The notes beneath the pieces are model-generated. The model was given only the letters and a program-made list of their open reading frames with translations. It had not been told where the DNA came from and made no database searches. From a virus, in IMG/VR virus record IMGVR_UViG_3300025131_008220, positions 19,920 through 83,919 of that record: DNA of 64,000 bases. One strand, given 5' to 3'. The position numbers were made by a program, and so were the translations under genes. Below, piece after piece: positions 7,752-15,288 of the stretch. How positions within the stretch are numbered: position 1 is the stretch's first letter; every line of letters starts with the position of its first letter.

Positions 7752-9202
7752 AGTATTTTTCTTTCAGAGAGGTCGTAAGAGTTAATGACCGGGTCTTCAT
7801 AAACTGAGTCGTTCGGGTAATGTGTTGTGGAGATCTCTTCTATTACGCACCCTTCTCTGCTGTAAAAAGAATGTTTAACTCCACGGTTGATTAAGACTGG
7901 AGAACCTTTCTTTAGTTGGATCTCTTTGTCGTTTAGAACCAAGGAACAGTCACCAGATAAGAGCTCAAATGCCTCCTCTTTTTTAATGTGGTGGTGACAT
8001 GGGTGGTGCTGCCCTTCTGATACTATGAGTAATTTTTTACAATACTCTCTATTTATTTTATTTATTATTACTACCCCATGCTTATTAAAGTTATCTAAAC
8101 CATAGTGTGCTGATATTTCTATCTCTTCATTAGAATCTAAATTTATATTGGCTTCTTTTAGTCTATTTTTAGCCTCTGTTATTATTTTAGACACTAGCTC
8201 CTCGTCAATTTTTTGTTGAAGGTCTTGTTTTGTTATTGCTGAATTAGATTTTAAATCTCTAGCTAAGGTGTTTCCTACTATATTGTCTACCTGAGAGGCG
8301 TCAAGTTGGTTCTCCTGCAAGGGCATAGCATAAAAAACGTCCTCCTCTCTTATCTTAGATCCTGTTGCAAGGTCAGCCCGCAAGTATGCTCCCCTCTTAA
8401 GGGTTTTTAGCGAAGAGGCTTCTGTCTCGTTTCGCTTTCTGTTGCGTAGGGTTGACTCAACAGATTGAACCTTTCCTATCATTATTCCAATAGCTGATGG
8501 CGTGCAAGAGTAGTCGTTAAGATCATCTCCTATTCCAACATGTTTTTCGATCATAGTGCAGCCCATTGCTCTTGCTATAGGAGCTATTGTCTCGTGAGGG
8601 AGCATTGGACTTTCATGCGTAGATAGCCCTATCTCTATATCTGGAAAATTATTTCTTAACTGATTAATCCTATTTAAGTTGGAGCGCTCTATGGGTGTTG
8701 GGTATTCCGCCACACAATGCATAAAAGCAAAGTCTTTCTTGTTGAATTTAAATAAATCATAAACTTTTTGTAGCTCTGGTATTGTTGCCCCCGCTGTAGA
8801 AATGATTATCTTCTTATTCTTTTTACAAATATCTCTCAATAAAGGCCAGTCGTCTATTGAACAGCTAGCAACTTTTATAGTAGATATGTTTAAATCGTCA
8901 AACCAATCTAGCGACTCGCTATCAAAGGGGGTGGACATAGATATGAAGCCGCTGTCATGAATGTGGTCTACTATTTCTTTGAAATCTTTTTTGTTAAGCT
9001 CCGTGCTTTTAAATCTTTTAACTAATTTTAAATCTGAATCAACGAAGTCTGGGTGGATGAAGGAGTCGAGCTGTCTAAATTGTAGCTTTATAGCCGCTTG
9101 TATGCGGTAGAGATCTTTAACCTCCTTGAATTCATCAATAATCTTTTTGGCATGCTTTACGCTGCCTTGGTGATTATTCGCCATTTCAAATATATATAGC
9201 AT
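7739..9202 (-). CDS. neuB: NeuB-type nonulosonate synthase with SAF and C-terminal cupin
   Basis: 487 residues, longer than a normal NeuB (about 340-350). Residues 1-265 are a NeuB-like TIM barrel: YIFEMANNHQGS (cf. IAEIGVNHNG), ISTPF-like SMSTPFDSESLDW, STIKVAS, ISTAG, FMHCVAEYPTP, IGLSTHE and MIEKHVGI. Residues ~270-340 form the SAF/antifreeze-like domain (LRADLATGSKIREEDVFYAMP, given in parts). The C-terminus adds a cupin: HHPCHHHIKKEEAFEL near 398 and NRGVKHSF near 437 provide the metal-binding His/Glu set. The enzyme would condense phosphoenolpyruvate with an N-acyl-mannosamine-like sugar; the cupin may epimerise or bind the product. I chose the ATG at 9202, which overlaps the upstream TAA as TAATG and gives the canonical N-terminus; the GTG at 9235 does not. 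Confidence 0.82.
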   Translation of the reverse strand: MLYIFEMANNHQGSVKHAKKIIDEFKEVKDLYRIQAAIKLQFRQLDSFIHPDFVDSDLKLVKRFKSTELNKKDFKEIVDHIHDSGFISMSTPFDSESLDWFDDLNISTIKVASCSIDDWPLLRDICKKNKKIIISTAGATIPELQKVYDLFKFNKKDFAFMHCVAEYPTPIERSNLNRINQLRNNFPDIEIGLSTHESPMLPHETIAPIARAMGCTMIEKHVGIGDDLNDYSCTPSAIGIMIGKVQSVESTLRNRKRNETEASSLKTLKRGAYLRADLATGSKIREEDVFYAMPLQENQLDASQVDNIVGNTLARDLKSNSAITKQDLQQKIDEELVSKIITEAKNRLKEANINLDSNEEIEISAHYGLDNFNKHGVVIINKINREYCKKLLIVSEGQHHPCHHHIKKEEAFELLSGDCSLVLNDKEIQLKKGSPVLINRGVKHSFYSREGCVIEEISTTHYPNDSVYEDPVINSYDLSERKILCSS

Positions 9203-9888
9203 TATCTTACTCCTGAACCGTAAAGGGCTTCGCACATATCAAATTGCCATTGGTAATCTATATCCAGACACTCTTCCTCTTTCATTGGAAAAAGTTCTAT
9301 GTCTCCCGGTTTATTAAAGTCCCCCATCCAAATACCTTCTCCTATTTTATCCATTCTCCCAGCATATAAACAGTGCGCCGCCTCATATGTTTCTTCCACA
9401 AACTTGGTGTTCATGACAGCTTGTCCTTCTGGCCAAGGTGATATTAGTTTAGAGTCTTTATTCCAAAAGTAGTTCTTTTTTTTCATTACCCCGAACATGC
9501 CTTCTGAATCTGAGTTCACGTAAGCTTCAGTAAAGCGTTCTATTGTCTCTGCTTTCATAAAAGGAGCGCAGGCGTTTATTAAGACACAATATTTAAACGG
9601 CAGCTTATTCCACCACTCGTACATAAGGCTCATAGGCGTACCCTCTGAGTCAGCAGACTCTTTAGATCTGTGAAAAATATTTACATCTTTCCTGTAGCAA
9701 ATAGACTTAAGGTCGTCTTCATAGGCGGAGACGAAAAATTGAGAGCTTGGGATTTTCGAAAATGACATCTTATCTAGAGCTATGTCTAACAGATTGGTTC
9801 CGCAAAAGCTTTTAATCATCTTTTGAGGGACTCTCTGAGAGCCAAGCCTAGCCTGTATTACGAAAACTATATCTTTTATATCTTTCAT
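9202..9888 (-). CDS. CMP-sialate/CMP-KDO synthetase-like cytidylyltransferase
   Basis: 228 residues, the normal size for a NeuA/KdsB-type enzyme. The N-terminal nucleotide-binding block reads FVIQARLGSQRVPQKM (cf. IPARGGSKRLPGKN), CVLINACAPFM is the equivalent of the LQPTSP strand, and CLDIDYQWQFDMCEAL matches the terminal AIDIDTxxDFxxAE block that carries the metal-binding Asp pair. The enzyme would activate a nonulosonic acid as a CMP-sugar. It sits directly between two NeuB/GT42-type gene groups, with TAATG and ATGA junctions, so a shared pathway is well supported. The exact sugar (sialic, legionaminic, pseudaminic, KDO-like) cannot be told. The SpsF-like group of sugar cytidylyltransferases is an alternative label. 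Confidence 0.72.
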   Translation of the reverse strand: MKDIKDIVFVIQARLGSQRVPQKMIKSFCGTNLLDIALDKMSFSKIPSSQFFVSAYEDDLKSICYRKDVNIFHRSKESADSEGTPMSLMYEWWNKLPFKYCVLINACAPFMKAETIERFTEAYVNSDSEGMFGVMKKKNYFWNKDSKLISPWPEGQAVMNTKFVEETYEAAHCLYAGRMDKIGEGIWMGDFNKPGDIELFPMKEEECLDIDYQWQFDMCEALYGSGVR

Positions 9889-10619
9889 TTGTGAAATTTT
9901 TGTCCATCTCCTAGGTTGATGAATTCAGTATCAGGGAAGTGTTCTTTTGTGTATTCCCAAAAATATTTATACTCGGAGTCGTAAAGCTCTTCCGAGAAAA
10001 CAGCTGGTAACAGTTTTTTCCCGGGCTCATGGGCGTGATCTCCTTTGTAAATGGGGTCGTAACCGTCAAGACCCACAAACTTTACCGTTTTGCATCCTAG
10101 GAAAGAGGCGAATAGAATCATTCTGGCGCAAGCGCCAAGCCTGCTATAGAACCTCGTGTGCATAGCAAAATATTTTTCATAATCATCAAACTCATATTCA
10201 AACCAACGGTCATGTACCTCGAACCCTGAGTATGGCTGAAACCTCTCTCTGTATTCGATGAACTCCTTGGATTTTAGGTCAGGTTCCCCCATGAACATTG
10301 CTACATCTATTTTGATTGAAGAGAGCTTGGGGTTTAAATAGAAGTGATTACAAGACCATGTGAAATCTCTTTCTATAGTATCATAGTCAAGTCTATTAGT
10401 TGACGGTCCTCCACCAATTATTAATACTATCTTATCTTTATATTTATTAAAGTGGTCTAAATCAGAATATACAATTTCGTTATTTGCTTTAACTGACTTA
10501 CAAAATTTTTTAAAGCTAGAGCGAAAGTCTCGCACTACCCATTGCGGGAATGGTTCTGTAGCTCGGTCATGTTGAAAACAGCTGTCCATGAATTTGTTTT
10601 CTTTAATCTCTAGTGCCAT
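9885..10619 (-). CDS. DUF115 / GT42 sialyltransferase-like protein
   Basis: 244 residues, a shorter relative of the gene at 6729-7751. IVLIIGGGPSTNRLDY lies near residues 62-77, followed by FTWSCNHFYLNP, which parallels the Cys/Asn-x-FY strand of GT42 enzymes, then SRLGACARMILFA, TVKFVGLDGY near 184 and FWEYTKEHFPDTEFINLG at the end. All landmarks of the fold are present in order. It overlaps the NeuA-like gene by ATGA and is overlapped by the HIT-like gene by 10 nt, which places it physically inside the nonulosonate pathway genes. Transfer of the activated sugar is inferred. A His (GDHAHEP) after the GLDGY strand could be functionally important. No membrane segment is seen. Confidence 0.58.
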   Translation of the reverse strand: MALEIKENKFMDSCFQHDRATEPFPQWVVRDFRSSFKKFCKSVKANNEIVYSDLDHFNKYKDKIVLIIGGGPSTNRLDYDTIERDFTWSCNHFYLNPKLSSIKIDVAMFMGEPDLKSKEFIEYRERFQPYSGFEVHDRWFEYEFDDYEKYFAMHTRFYSRLGACARMILFASFLGCKTVKFVGLDGYDPIYKGDHAHEPGKKLLPAVFSEELYDSEYKYFWEYTKEHFPDTEFINLGDGQKFHK

Positions 10620-10915
10620 ATTTCATAGTTTTCAGTGAACCTATTCGGCCGTGCGTGCCAATGTAAGTGGTCGGGGACTTCCCTTTGGGTTTTATCGATA
10701 TAGAACTTTTCTTTTCCGAATTTTATCTCTCCGACTCTCTCTAGGGCGTTTTGCATGTCGGTTGCGTCCTTTTCGGAGATATCCATCGTGTGCAAAGGCT
10801 CTCCCCTCCAAACCACCATAGGAAGAATACAGCTCATGCAGTCCATAATGATCCATCTAGGATCAGAGTCGTCATAAGTATGAAGAACTGTTTTTAGTTC
10901 ACAAAGCGGGCACAT
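10610..10915 (-). CDS. Small zinc-binding HIT-like protein
   Basis: 101 residues. The ATG at 10915 lies one base after the stop of the upstream NeuB gene and gives MCPLCELKT; the longer frame starting with TTG at 10981 would be buried in that gene. Two Cys pairs are visible (CPLC at 2-5 and CMSC about 25 residues later) and could bind zinc. Near the end VPDHLHWHARPN carries His-x-His-x-His, the histidine-triad active-site pattern of HIT nucleotide hydrolases/transferases. HIT enzymes act on nucleoside phosphate linkages (for example AMP-X hydrolysis or NMP transfer), which would fit a nucleotide-sugar pathway. The protein is short and the preceding HIT strands are weak, so this is a motif-level call. 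Confidence 0.5.
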   Translation of the reverse strand: MCPLCELKTVLHTYDDSDPRWIIMDCMSCILPMVVWRGEPLHTMDISEKDATDMQNALERVGEIKFGKEKFYIDKTQREVPDHLHWHARPNRFTENYEIWH

Positions 10916-10916
10916 T

Positions 10917-11753
10917 TTATCCTCTAAGTTTTTCTCTAGCTGATTTTTCTGATTCAGCAACCTTGATTTTTCCGTCACCAAACGCTTGCTCTAGTTCTCT
11001 TATTCCGCTGACTAATTTAAACAAACCTTGCGGCTCTATAGAGCTAAGATGGTCTGACCCCCACATTGTTCTATCTAAAGTTATGTGCCTTTCTATAATA
11101 GTAGCTCCAAGATAAACAGCGGCTACAGAAGTTCCTAGCCTAAATTCATGACCACTATAGCCAACTTCGCAAGCGTATTTTTCTTTCATTGTCTTAATGC
11201 AAGATAAATTTAATTCATCTATGGGTGCAGGGTAAGTTGAGTTGCAATGTAGTATGGCGTAGTCGTGCATCTCAGGCCCCGGTTCAAGAACACAGATTGC
11301 TTCATGTATCTCTTCTTCTGTGCTCATCCCCGTGGATAAAATCACCTTCTTGCCGCTTTTAGCAGAGGCTTTTATTAGCTCAAGGTTGGTTAGCATAGCA
11401 GAGGGAATCTTAATAAAGGGGACGTCGTACTGAAGTAAAAACTCTAAGCTGTCTAAGTCCCAAGGCGAGGCACTCCAAGCTATGCCCTGCTGCCTGCAAT
11501 ACTTGTCAATAATGTCGTATTCCTTTTCCCAGAACTCTACTTTATATTTATATTCCAAGTACGTCATTCTGCCCCAAGGGGTATCTCGCGCTAGACTTTT
11601 CTGGTGCTCAGGCACACATACGTCAGGGTTTCTTTTTTGAAATTTAACTGCATCGCATCCAGAAGCGGCAGCTATATCAATCAGTCTTTTGGCTGTATCT
11701 AGGGAGCCGTTATGGTTTATTCCTATTTCTGCTATAATGTAAGTCTTGTTCAT
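10917..11753 (-). CDS. neuB: NeuB-type nonulosonate (sialic acid-like) synthase lacking SAF domain
   Basis: 278 residues. The barrel is canonical: YIIAEIGINHNGS at the N-terminus, AVKFQKRNPDVCVP, SPWDLDSLEFL, FIKIPSAML, ILSTGMST, ILHCNSTYPAP, VGYSGHE and IIERHITLDRTMWGSDH. These are the PEP, metal and sugar-binding blocks of N-acetylneuraminate-type synthases. The protein stops shortly after ESEKSAREKLRG, where full-length enzymes continue into a ~60-residue SAF/antifreeze-like domain that completes the active site of the partner subunit, so this copy is naturally SAF-less. The ATG at 11753 is chosen over 11849 because it overlaps the upstream stop as ATGA and gives the family N-terminus. Another label would be legionaminate or pseudaminate synthase. 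Confidence 0.85.
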   Translation of the reverse strand: MNKTYIIAEIGINHNGSLDTAKRLIDIAAASGCDAVKFQKRNPDVCVPEHQKSLARDTPWGRMTYLEYKYKVEFWEKEYDIIDKYCRQQGIAWSASPWDLDSLEFLLQYDVPFIKIPSAMLTNLELIKASAKSGKKVILSTGMSTEEEIHEAICVLEPGPEMHDYAILHCNSTYPAPIDELNLSCIKTMKEKYACEVGYSGHEFRLGTSVAAVYLGATIIERHITLDRTMWGSDHLSSIEPQGLFKLVSGIRELEQAFGDGKIKVAESEKSAREKLRG

Positions 11754-12415
11754 GATAAGATGTTTAATTTTATATTTTTGCTTTCTACCCACTCTTTTAT
11801 ACTTGGCACCGCTTCTGCATTCAAAATTATATCCCAAGGAATCTCGCATCCTTTATTGTCCATGAAGGCTTTATCTTCTTCTTTATAGAAGTGGCTCCCA
11901 TGTTTATCAAGGTCCCACCCTATTGTGGTTATTGACTTAACTCCTACGTGGATTGCGGTATGTAAAACGCTCTCCAACATAATACCGGGGCCTGTTTGCC
12001 TTTTCTCTCCTGTTTTCTTTAATAAAAAATCATCGTAATTTCTTTTAACGGCTAAAGTATTGTCTTTTCCTCCTATTTGTTCTATTAGGGGGACCTGAAA
12101 AAATAAATCAAAATCTTGGTCTAAGCTCCACCTTTGTCCTCTGGGGTAATTGCTGCTTGCTATAACAACATCTGGCCTACTATCTATATACCTGTAAGGT
12201 ATATTCATATAGTCAGGGGGTAGATTGGAGCAGTTCCAAAAATGAAAATCTGTCTCTTCTTTGAATTCATTGTAAGCTTGTTTGATGGAAAAGACTAAGC
12301 TGGTTTTGAGCCTGTCTCTTATTTCTTGGTTATCATACTTAGATAAAGATGGACCACAGGCTAAAATGTAACAGTCTCGGCCTTGTTCTGAATTATGTAA
12401 GTCTTCTATCTTCAT
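11750..12415 (-). CDS. DUF115 / GT42-like protein
   Basis: 221 residues. CYILACGPSLSKYDN (residues ~12-27) is the Rossmann-like GxGPS block, LVFSIKQAY the following strand, TGPGIMLESVLHTAIHVG plus ITTIGWDL (about 163) the second half, and IKLNIL the final strand. The layout matches the other two DUF115/GT42-like genes in this island, although sequence identity between them is low. It overlaps the second NeuB gene (ATGA) and the oxygenase gene upstream (ATGA), so it is made together with them. A glycosyltransferase function is inferred from fold pattern and context; an enzyme that modifies or carries a nucleotide sugar is possible. Confidence 0.55.
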   Translation of the reverse strand: MKIEDLHNSEQGRDCYILACGPSLSKYDNQEIRDRLKTSLVFSIKQAYNEFKEETDFHFWNCSNLPPDYMNIPYRYIDSRPDVVIASSNYPRGQRWSLDQDFDLFFQVPLIEQIGGKDNTLAVKRNYDDFLLKKTGEKRQTGPGIMLESVLHTAIHVGVKSITTIGWDLDKHGSHFYKEEDKAFMDNKGCEIPWDIILNAEAVPSIKEWVESKNIKLNILS

Positions 12416-13371
12416 TCCTTTACATATAAGAAATCAGCTAACGCGATCTTGTTTAGGGGTAGGTTCTCGAAAGTCTCTCTTTTTATGCTCATCTGCTGCT
12501 TTGCATTCCAGCTATCGGGGTGACAAACGTAGTCAATGGTAAGTAACTCTCTATCATTCCTAATGCATTTCTGGCCTTTGTGAAAACCATTGGTCATGGC
12601 TAGCGCTACATCTCCTTTCTTTCCTGTTATATGTTTGATTTTATCTTTTCCATAAAAGGCTTCTATTTCATCATCTTCCCACCTGTATTTCTGCAATATG
12701 TTGTCTGGTTTATTATCTACGCTGCCTTCTACGTAGGTAAACGGACCGTCCTCAGGCGATAAAACATCTTTTAGGTATACAAAAACTTTAAAAAAGTAAG
12801 GAGAGTTAGGGTCGATATGATACATCGTTGTGTTTTCGCTCTTCAAGTTATTAGCGAAACTTTTTCTTAGATTCAGGGTTCCTATGGCGGGCGCGCATCT
12901 AAAAAAGCTTTTAGCAATAGATGTTAGTCTATTGTCGAATATTATATCGCTTATTTCTGGTATGTTGTAAAGCGGCTCAGGTATAGAGAGGAATAACTCT
13001 GTGTCCCGTGCTTCTTTTTGGGTTAGTTTATTATTATTTTCTCCTACTTGTCTGCCTAGGTTGCTGTCTAATGGCATAGGCCCGCCGTCTAAAAAATAAT
13101 TTAATTTATCACTTATTTTATTTAAAGTGTCGATTTTATGATCTAATCCTCCCTCTATTTTAGCCCATCCTTTTTGGTAAAGTTCTTTAACTATATCTTT
13201 TTCTTTTTCTATATCTTTGTCGAGTATATAATACTTTGACCTCCTGTCCTCTATGCATTTTAAAACAAGGTTAAGGTCTTCTTCTTTGAAGTGAGAAATC
13301 GTTCCGTCCTGCTTGACAGACAAGCCAGAGTTCTTCCTGTTTGGGAGTTTTGGTTTATTATTCGACCACAT
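12412..13371 (-). CDS. Phytanoyl-CoA-dioxygenase-like Fe(II)/2-oxoglutarate oxygenase
   Basis: 319 residues. The iron ligands are visible: HID in MYHIDPNSPY (about residue 184) and the distal His in GFHKGQK (about 263), with Arg in IRNDRELLT a few residues later as the likely 2-oxoglutarate anchor. DGPFTYVEGS is a conserved PhyH-type block. The closest relative in the window is the adjacent gene at 13358-14266, which shares SFANxL, NSPY, DGPxTYVEGS, FHKGQK and KETF-like blocks, so this is a tandem duplication. I take ATG 13371 rather than the TTG at 13383. Likely role: hydroxylation of a small molecule or glycan building block used by this island; the substrate is unknown. Confidence 0.72.
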   Translation of the reverse strand: MWSNNKPKLPNRKNSGLSVKQDGTISHFKEEDLNLVLKCIEDRRSKYYILDKDIEKEKDIVKELYQKGWAKIEGGLDHKIDTLNKISDKLNYFLDGGPMPLDSNLGRQVGENNNKLTQKEARDTELFLSIPEPLYNIPEISDIIFDNRLTSIAKSFFRCAPAIGTLNLRKSFANNLKSENTTMYHIDPNSPYFFKVFVYLKDVLSPEDGPFTYVEGSVDNKPDNILQKYRWEDDEIEAFYGKDKIKHITGKKGDVALAMTNGFHKGQKCIRNDRELLTIDYVCHPDSWNAKQQMSIKRETFENLPLNKIALADFLYVKE

Positions 13372-14266
13372 ACATAAAATCAATCAAAGGTTCATTTCTT
13401 TGTCCTATTTTTCTGCAGGTCTCTGGTTTGATATCTATATATGATTTCGCACTCCAGTCTTCTGGGCCACAAACGAAGTTCAGGGTTAGCATTGTTCTGT
13501 CTTTGGATACGACTTTCTGCCCTTTATGGTATCCGGTAGTTACAGCCGTTAGAACATCTCCTTTTTTAGCGGTGAGGGGTTTTATTTTTTCTTTGCCGTA
13601 TATTCTCTCTATATCCTCGTCTGGCACTCTATGGTTTTCCAACCATCCTTTAGGTTTCTCATAAGCAGACCCTTCAACATAGGTAAGCGGCCCATCGTCT
13701 ATCTCTTCTACGTCATCTAGATATAGGAAGAACTTAAGCAGGTAAGGGGAGTTCCTATCGCAATGATACAAGGTTGTTTGGGCGTGTGGCAGGGTGTTGG
13801 CGAAGCTTTTTCTAAGATTTAATGTCCCTACCGCTGGCATACATTTAAAATAGCATTTCGCTATATCAATTATTCTGTCATCAAATAGTATGTCTCCTAT
13901 CTCTGGTACGTTATAGAGAGGGTTTACTACGCTCATAAAAAGCTCTTTCTCTCGCGCTTCTGATTGAGGTGGTTTAGTATCTTTAAGTAGGCCATACTTA
14001 CAATGCTCTCCTCCTTTATCTAAATAAAAATCAAGCTTATCTTTAATGCTGTCAATTACGTCGATCTTATCCGAAAACAGAGAGTCTAGTTTGTACCAGC
14101 CTTTGTTGTTAAGAACGTCCACAATGCTTTGTTTTGAGCTCGACTCAGCCTCTGTCAGCGGGTATTTTGCTGCTCTAGTTTGTAGGGATTTTAAAAGAAG
14201 GCTTAAATCTTCCTCGCCTCTCTTCATGCAGAATGAAGAAGGAATCTTAACTGTTTTATTATTCAT
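13358..14266 (-). CDS. Phytanoyl-CoA-dioxygenase-like Fe(II)/2-oxoglutarate oxygenase (first gene of glycan operon)
   Basis: 302 residues, paralogue of the next gene. The metal triad is HCD in LYHCDRNSPY (about residue 167) and His in GYHKGQK (about 246), with the Arg of SKDRTMLTLNF as the presumed cosubstrate ligand. The shared blocks NLRKSFAN, DGPLTYVEGS and KKGD around them confirm the family. It is the promoter-proximal gene: a perfect TTGACA-17-TATAAT promoter ends 9 nt before its ATG, so its mRNA would have practically no 5' leader and no room for a Shine-Dalgarno site. The downstream neighbour overlaps its end by 14 nt. Confidence 0.72.
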   Translation of the reverse strand: MNNKTVKIPSSFCMKRGEEDLSLLLKSLQTRAAKYPLTEAESSSKQSIVDVLNNKGWYKLDSLFSDKIDVIDSIKDKLDFYLDKGGEHCKYGLLKDTKPPQSEAREKELFMSVVNPLYNVPEIGDILFDDRIIDIAKCYFKCMPAVGTLNLRKSFANTLPHAQTTLYHCDRNSPYLLKFFLYLDDVEEIDDGPLTYVEGSAYEKPKGWLENHRVPDEDIERIYGKEKIKPLTAKKGDVLTAVTTGYHKGQKVVSKDRTMLTLNFVCGPEDWSAKSYIDIKPETCRKIGQRNEPLIDFMYVVE

Positions 14267-14275
14267 GCTTTTGTA

Positions 14276-14304
14276 ATTATAACAAGAACATGATCAATTG
14301 TCAA
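14276..14304 (-). promoter_or_regulatory. Consensus sigma-70 promoter of the glycan operon
   Basis: On the minus strand TTGACA (14299-14304), a 17-nt spacer and TATAAT (14276-14281), both hexamers perfect. The A of the ATG at 14266 is 10 nt after the last base of the -10 box, so transcription would start about 3 nt before the start codon. It probably drives all genes leftward to the window edge, since no later promoter or terminator is evident. Confidence 0.85.
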
Positions 14305-14358
14305 GGCAGAATAATTATTTACATGCTGCGGTCTCTGCCGTTTTAGCTGCACCTACTC

Positions 14359-15171
14359 CTATACACTAATTTTCTCTGGGTTGGGGTCAACTACTCCAAC
14401 TTTTTCAAAGCTCGTTGTATACTTCTTGTTTATAAAATCTATTCTATTCAGAGAGGGCTTGACTCTTATATTAATTACATCTCGGTAGCCTTCTATGATA
14501 GGGTTAGCTCGATGGCCTATGTTATTATTAAATGAGAATGTAGTACCTTTGGGTCCGGTAATTGTTGTGGGTTCGTGTCCTACGGCTTGAAGCTCTTTTA
14601 CTTCTTTATTTACTCTGGAGCCATTCGGTGCGTTGTTCCATTTACCTGGCCCAACTCTAGTCCCATTGAACAAATAACCTTTACCGTCTGGCTTAACTAG
14701 ATACTCAAAGGGAGAATTTTTTGCAGAAACATTATTTAAATATATAATATTTTTAACTATTTCATCTGGGTTGTTGTCGTAATGCCATATATAAGAAGAG
14801 TCTCTCTCGCATTTGGTAGTTCTATATACATAAATTTTATCAACATATAGGTAGCAGCCGTACATAGTTTTTTCTAAATGAGGAGCAATGAAACTAGACA
14901 TTGTTTCTAGTTGTTCTCTTATACTCCATATGTCTGGATGTTTAAGTATAATGCTTTGCTCGTTGCTATTAGAAAAATAATCAAAGACTCTTTGGGCTGC
15001 GCTGTCTACGGCCAATTGGTAGTCTGCGCTAAAAGTGTTGGTGGGAACGGGTCTGGCGGGGTCATTATAAAAATTTTCAAACTTAGGTGGTATCAGCTCC
15101 CTGTTTTCTTGCCTCCATTTCTCTCGGCATGCTATGAAGTATTCTTTATAGTTCATTATTAATTTTTTCAT
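14359..15171 (-). CDS. 2-oxoglutarate/Fe(II) oxygenase-like protein
   Basis: 270 residues. WHYDNNP (His-x-Asp, about residue 128) and IGHRANP (distal His, about 218) with Arg in GYRDVINIRV behave like the iron and 2-oxoglutarate ligands of the PhyH/2OG-oxygenase cupin fold; YLNNVSAKNSPFEYL corresponds to the strand that precedes the second ligand set. It is not closely similar to the two oxygenases further left. It is transcribed separately, from a promoter inside a 65-nt repeat directly upstream, and 90 nt separate its stop from the next start, which holds the consensus promoter of the glycan operon. The substrate is unknown; a role with the glycan genes is guilt by proximity. Confidence 0.62.
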   Translation of the reverse strand: MKKLIMNYKEYFIACREKWRQENRELIPPKFENFYNDPARPVPTNTFSADYQLAVDSAAQRVFDYFSNSNEQSIILKHPDIWSIREQLETMSSFIAPHLEKTMYGCYLYVDKIYVYRTTKCERDSSYIWHYDNNPDEIVKNIIYLNNVSAKNSPFEYLVKPDGKGYLFNGTRVGPGKWNNAPNGSRVNKEVKELQAVGHEPTTITGPKGTTFSFNNNIGHRANPIIEGYRDVINIRVKPSLNRIDFINKKYTTSFEKVGVVDPNPEKISV

Positions 15172-15174
15172 ACT

Positions 15175-15239
15175 ATTTGTCTTGCTTTACTTAAGCTAAC
15201 AAAAACTTATCCACTTGTCAAGTCTTTTTTAAATCTTTT
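15175..15239 (-). repeat. 65-nt dispersed inverted repeat, copy 1 (partner 28326-28390)
   Basis: Read on the minus strand this segment equals plus-strand 28326-28390 with four mismatches over 65 nt. It contains the complete promoter and its flanks, including GTAAAGCAAGAC after the -10 box. Copy 2 overlaps the 3' end of the Rad52-like gene. Confidence 0.88.
15193..15221 (-). promoter_or_regulatory. Probable sigma-70 promoter upstream of the 14359-15171 gene
   Basis: Minus strand TTGACA (15216-15221), 17-nt spacer, TAGCTT (15193-15198). The -35 is perfect, the -10 is weak. It lies 21 nt before the ATG, the longest leader among the recognisable promoters of protein genes here. The whole element sits inside a repeat whose other copy at 28.3 kb has the better -10 TAGAAT. 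Confidence 0.6.
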
Positions 15240-15288
15240 ATTGTATTACGCTTATTTGGTTGAAATAGTCGTGTTTTTTGTCCAATTA

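Noticed and set aside
10916-10981. Longer N-terminus of the HIT-like gene from TTG 10981
   Set aside because: It would overlap the NeuB gene by 65 nt and adds no conserved sequence; the ATG at 10915 follows the stop by one base.
11754-11849. Longer NeuB N-terminus from ATG 11849
   Set aside because: The extra 32 residues are basic and unlike NeuB; ATG 11753 with ATGA overlap gives the canonical start.
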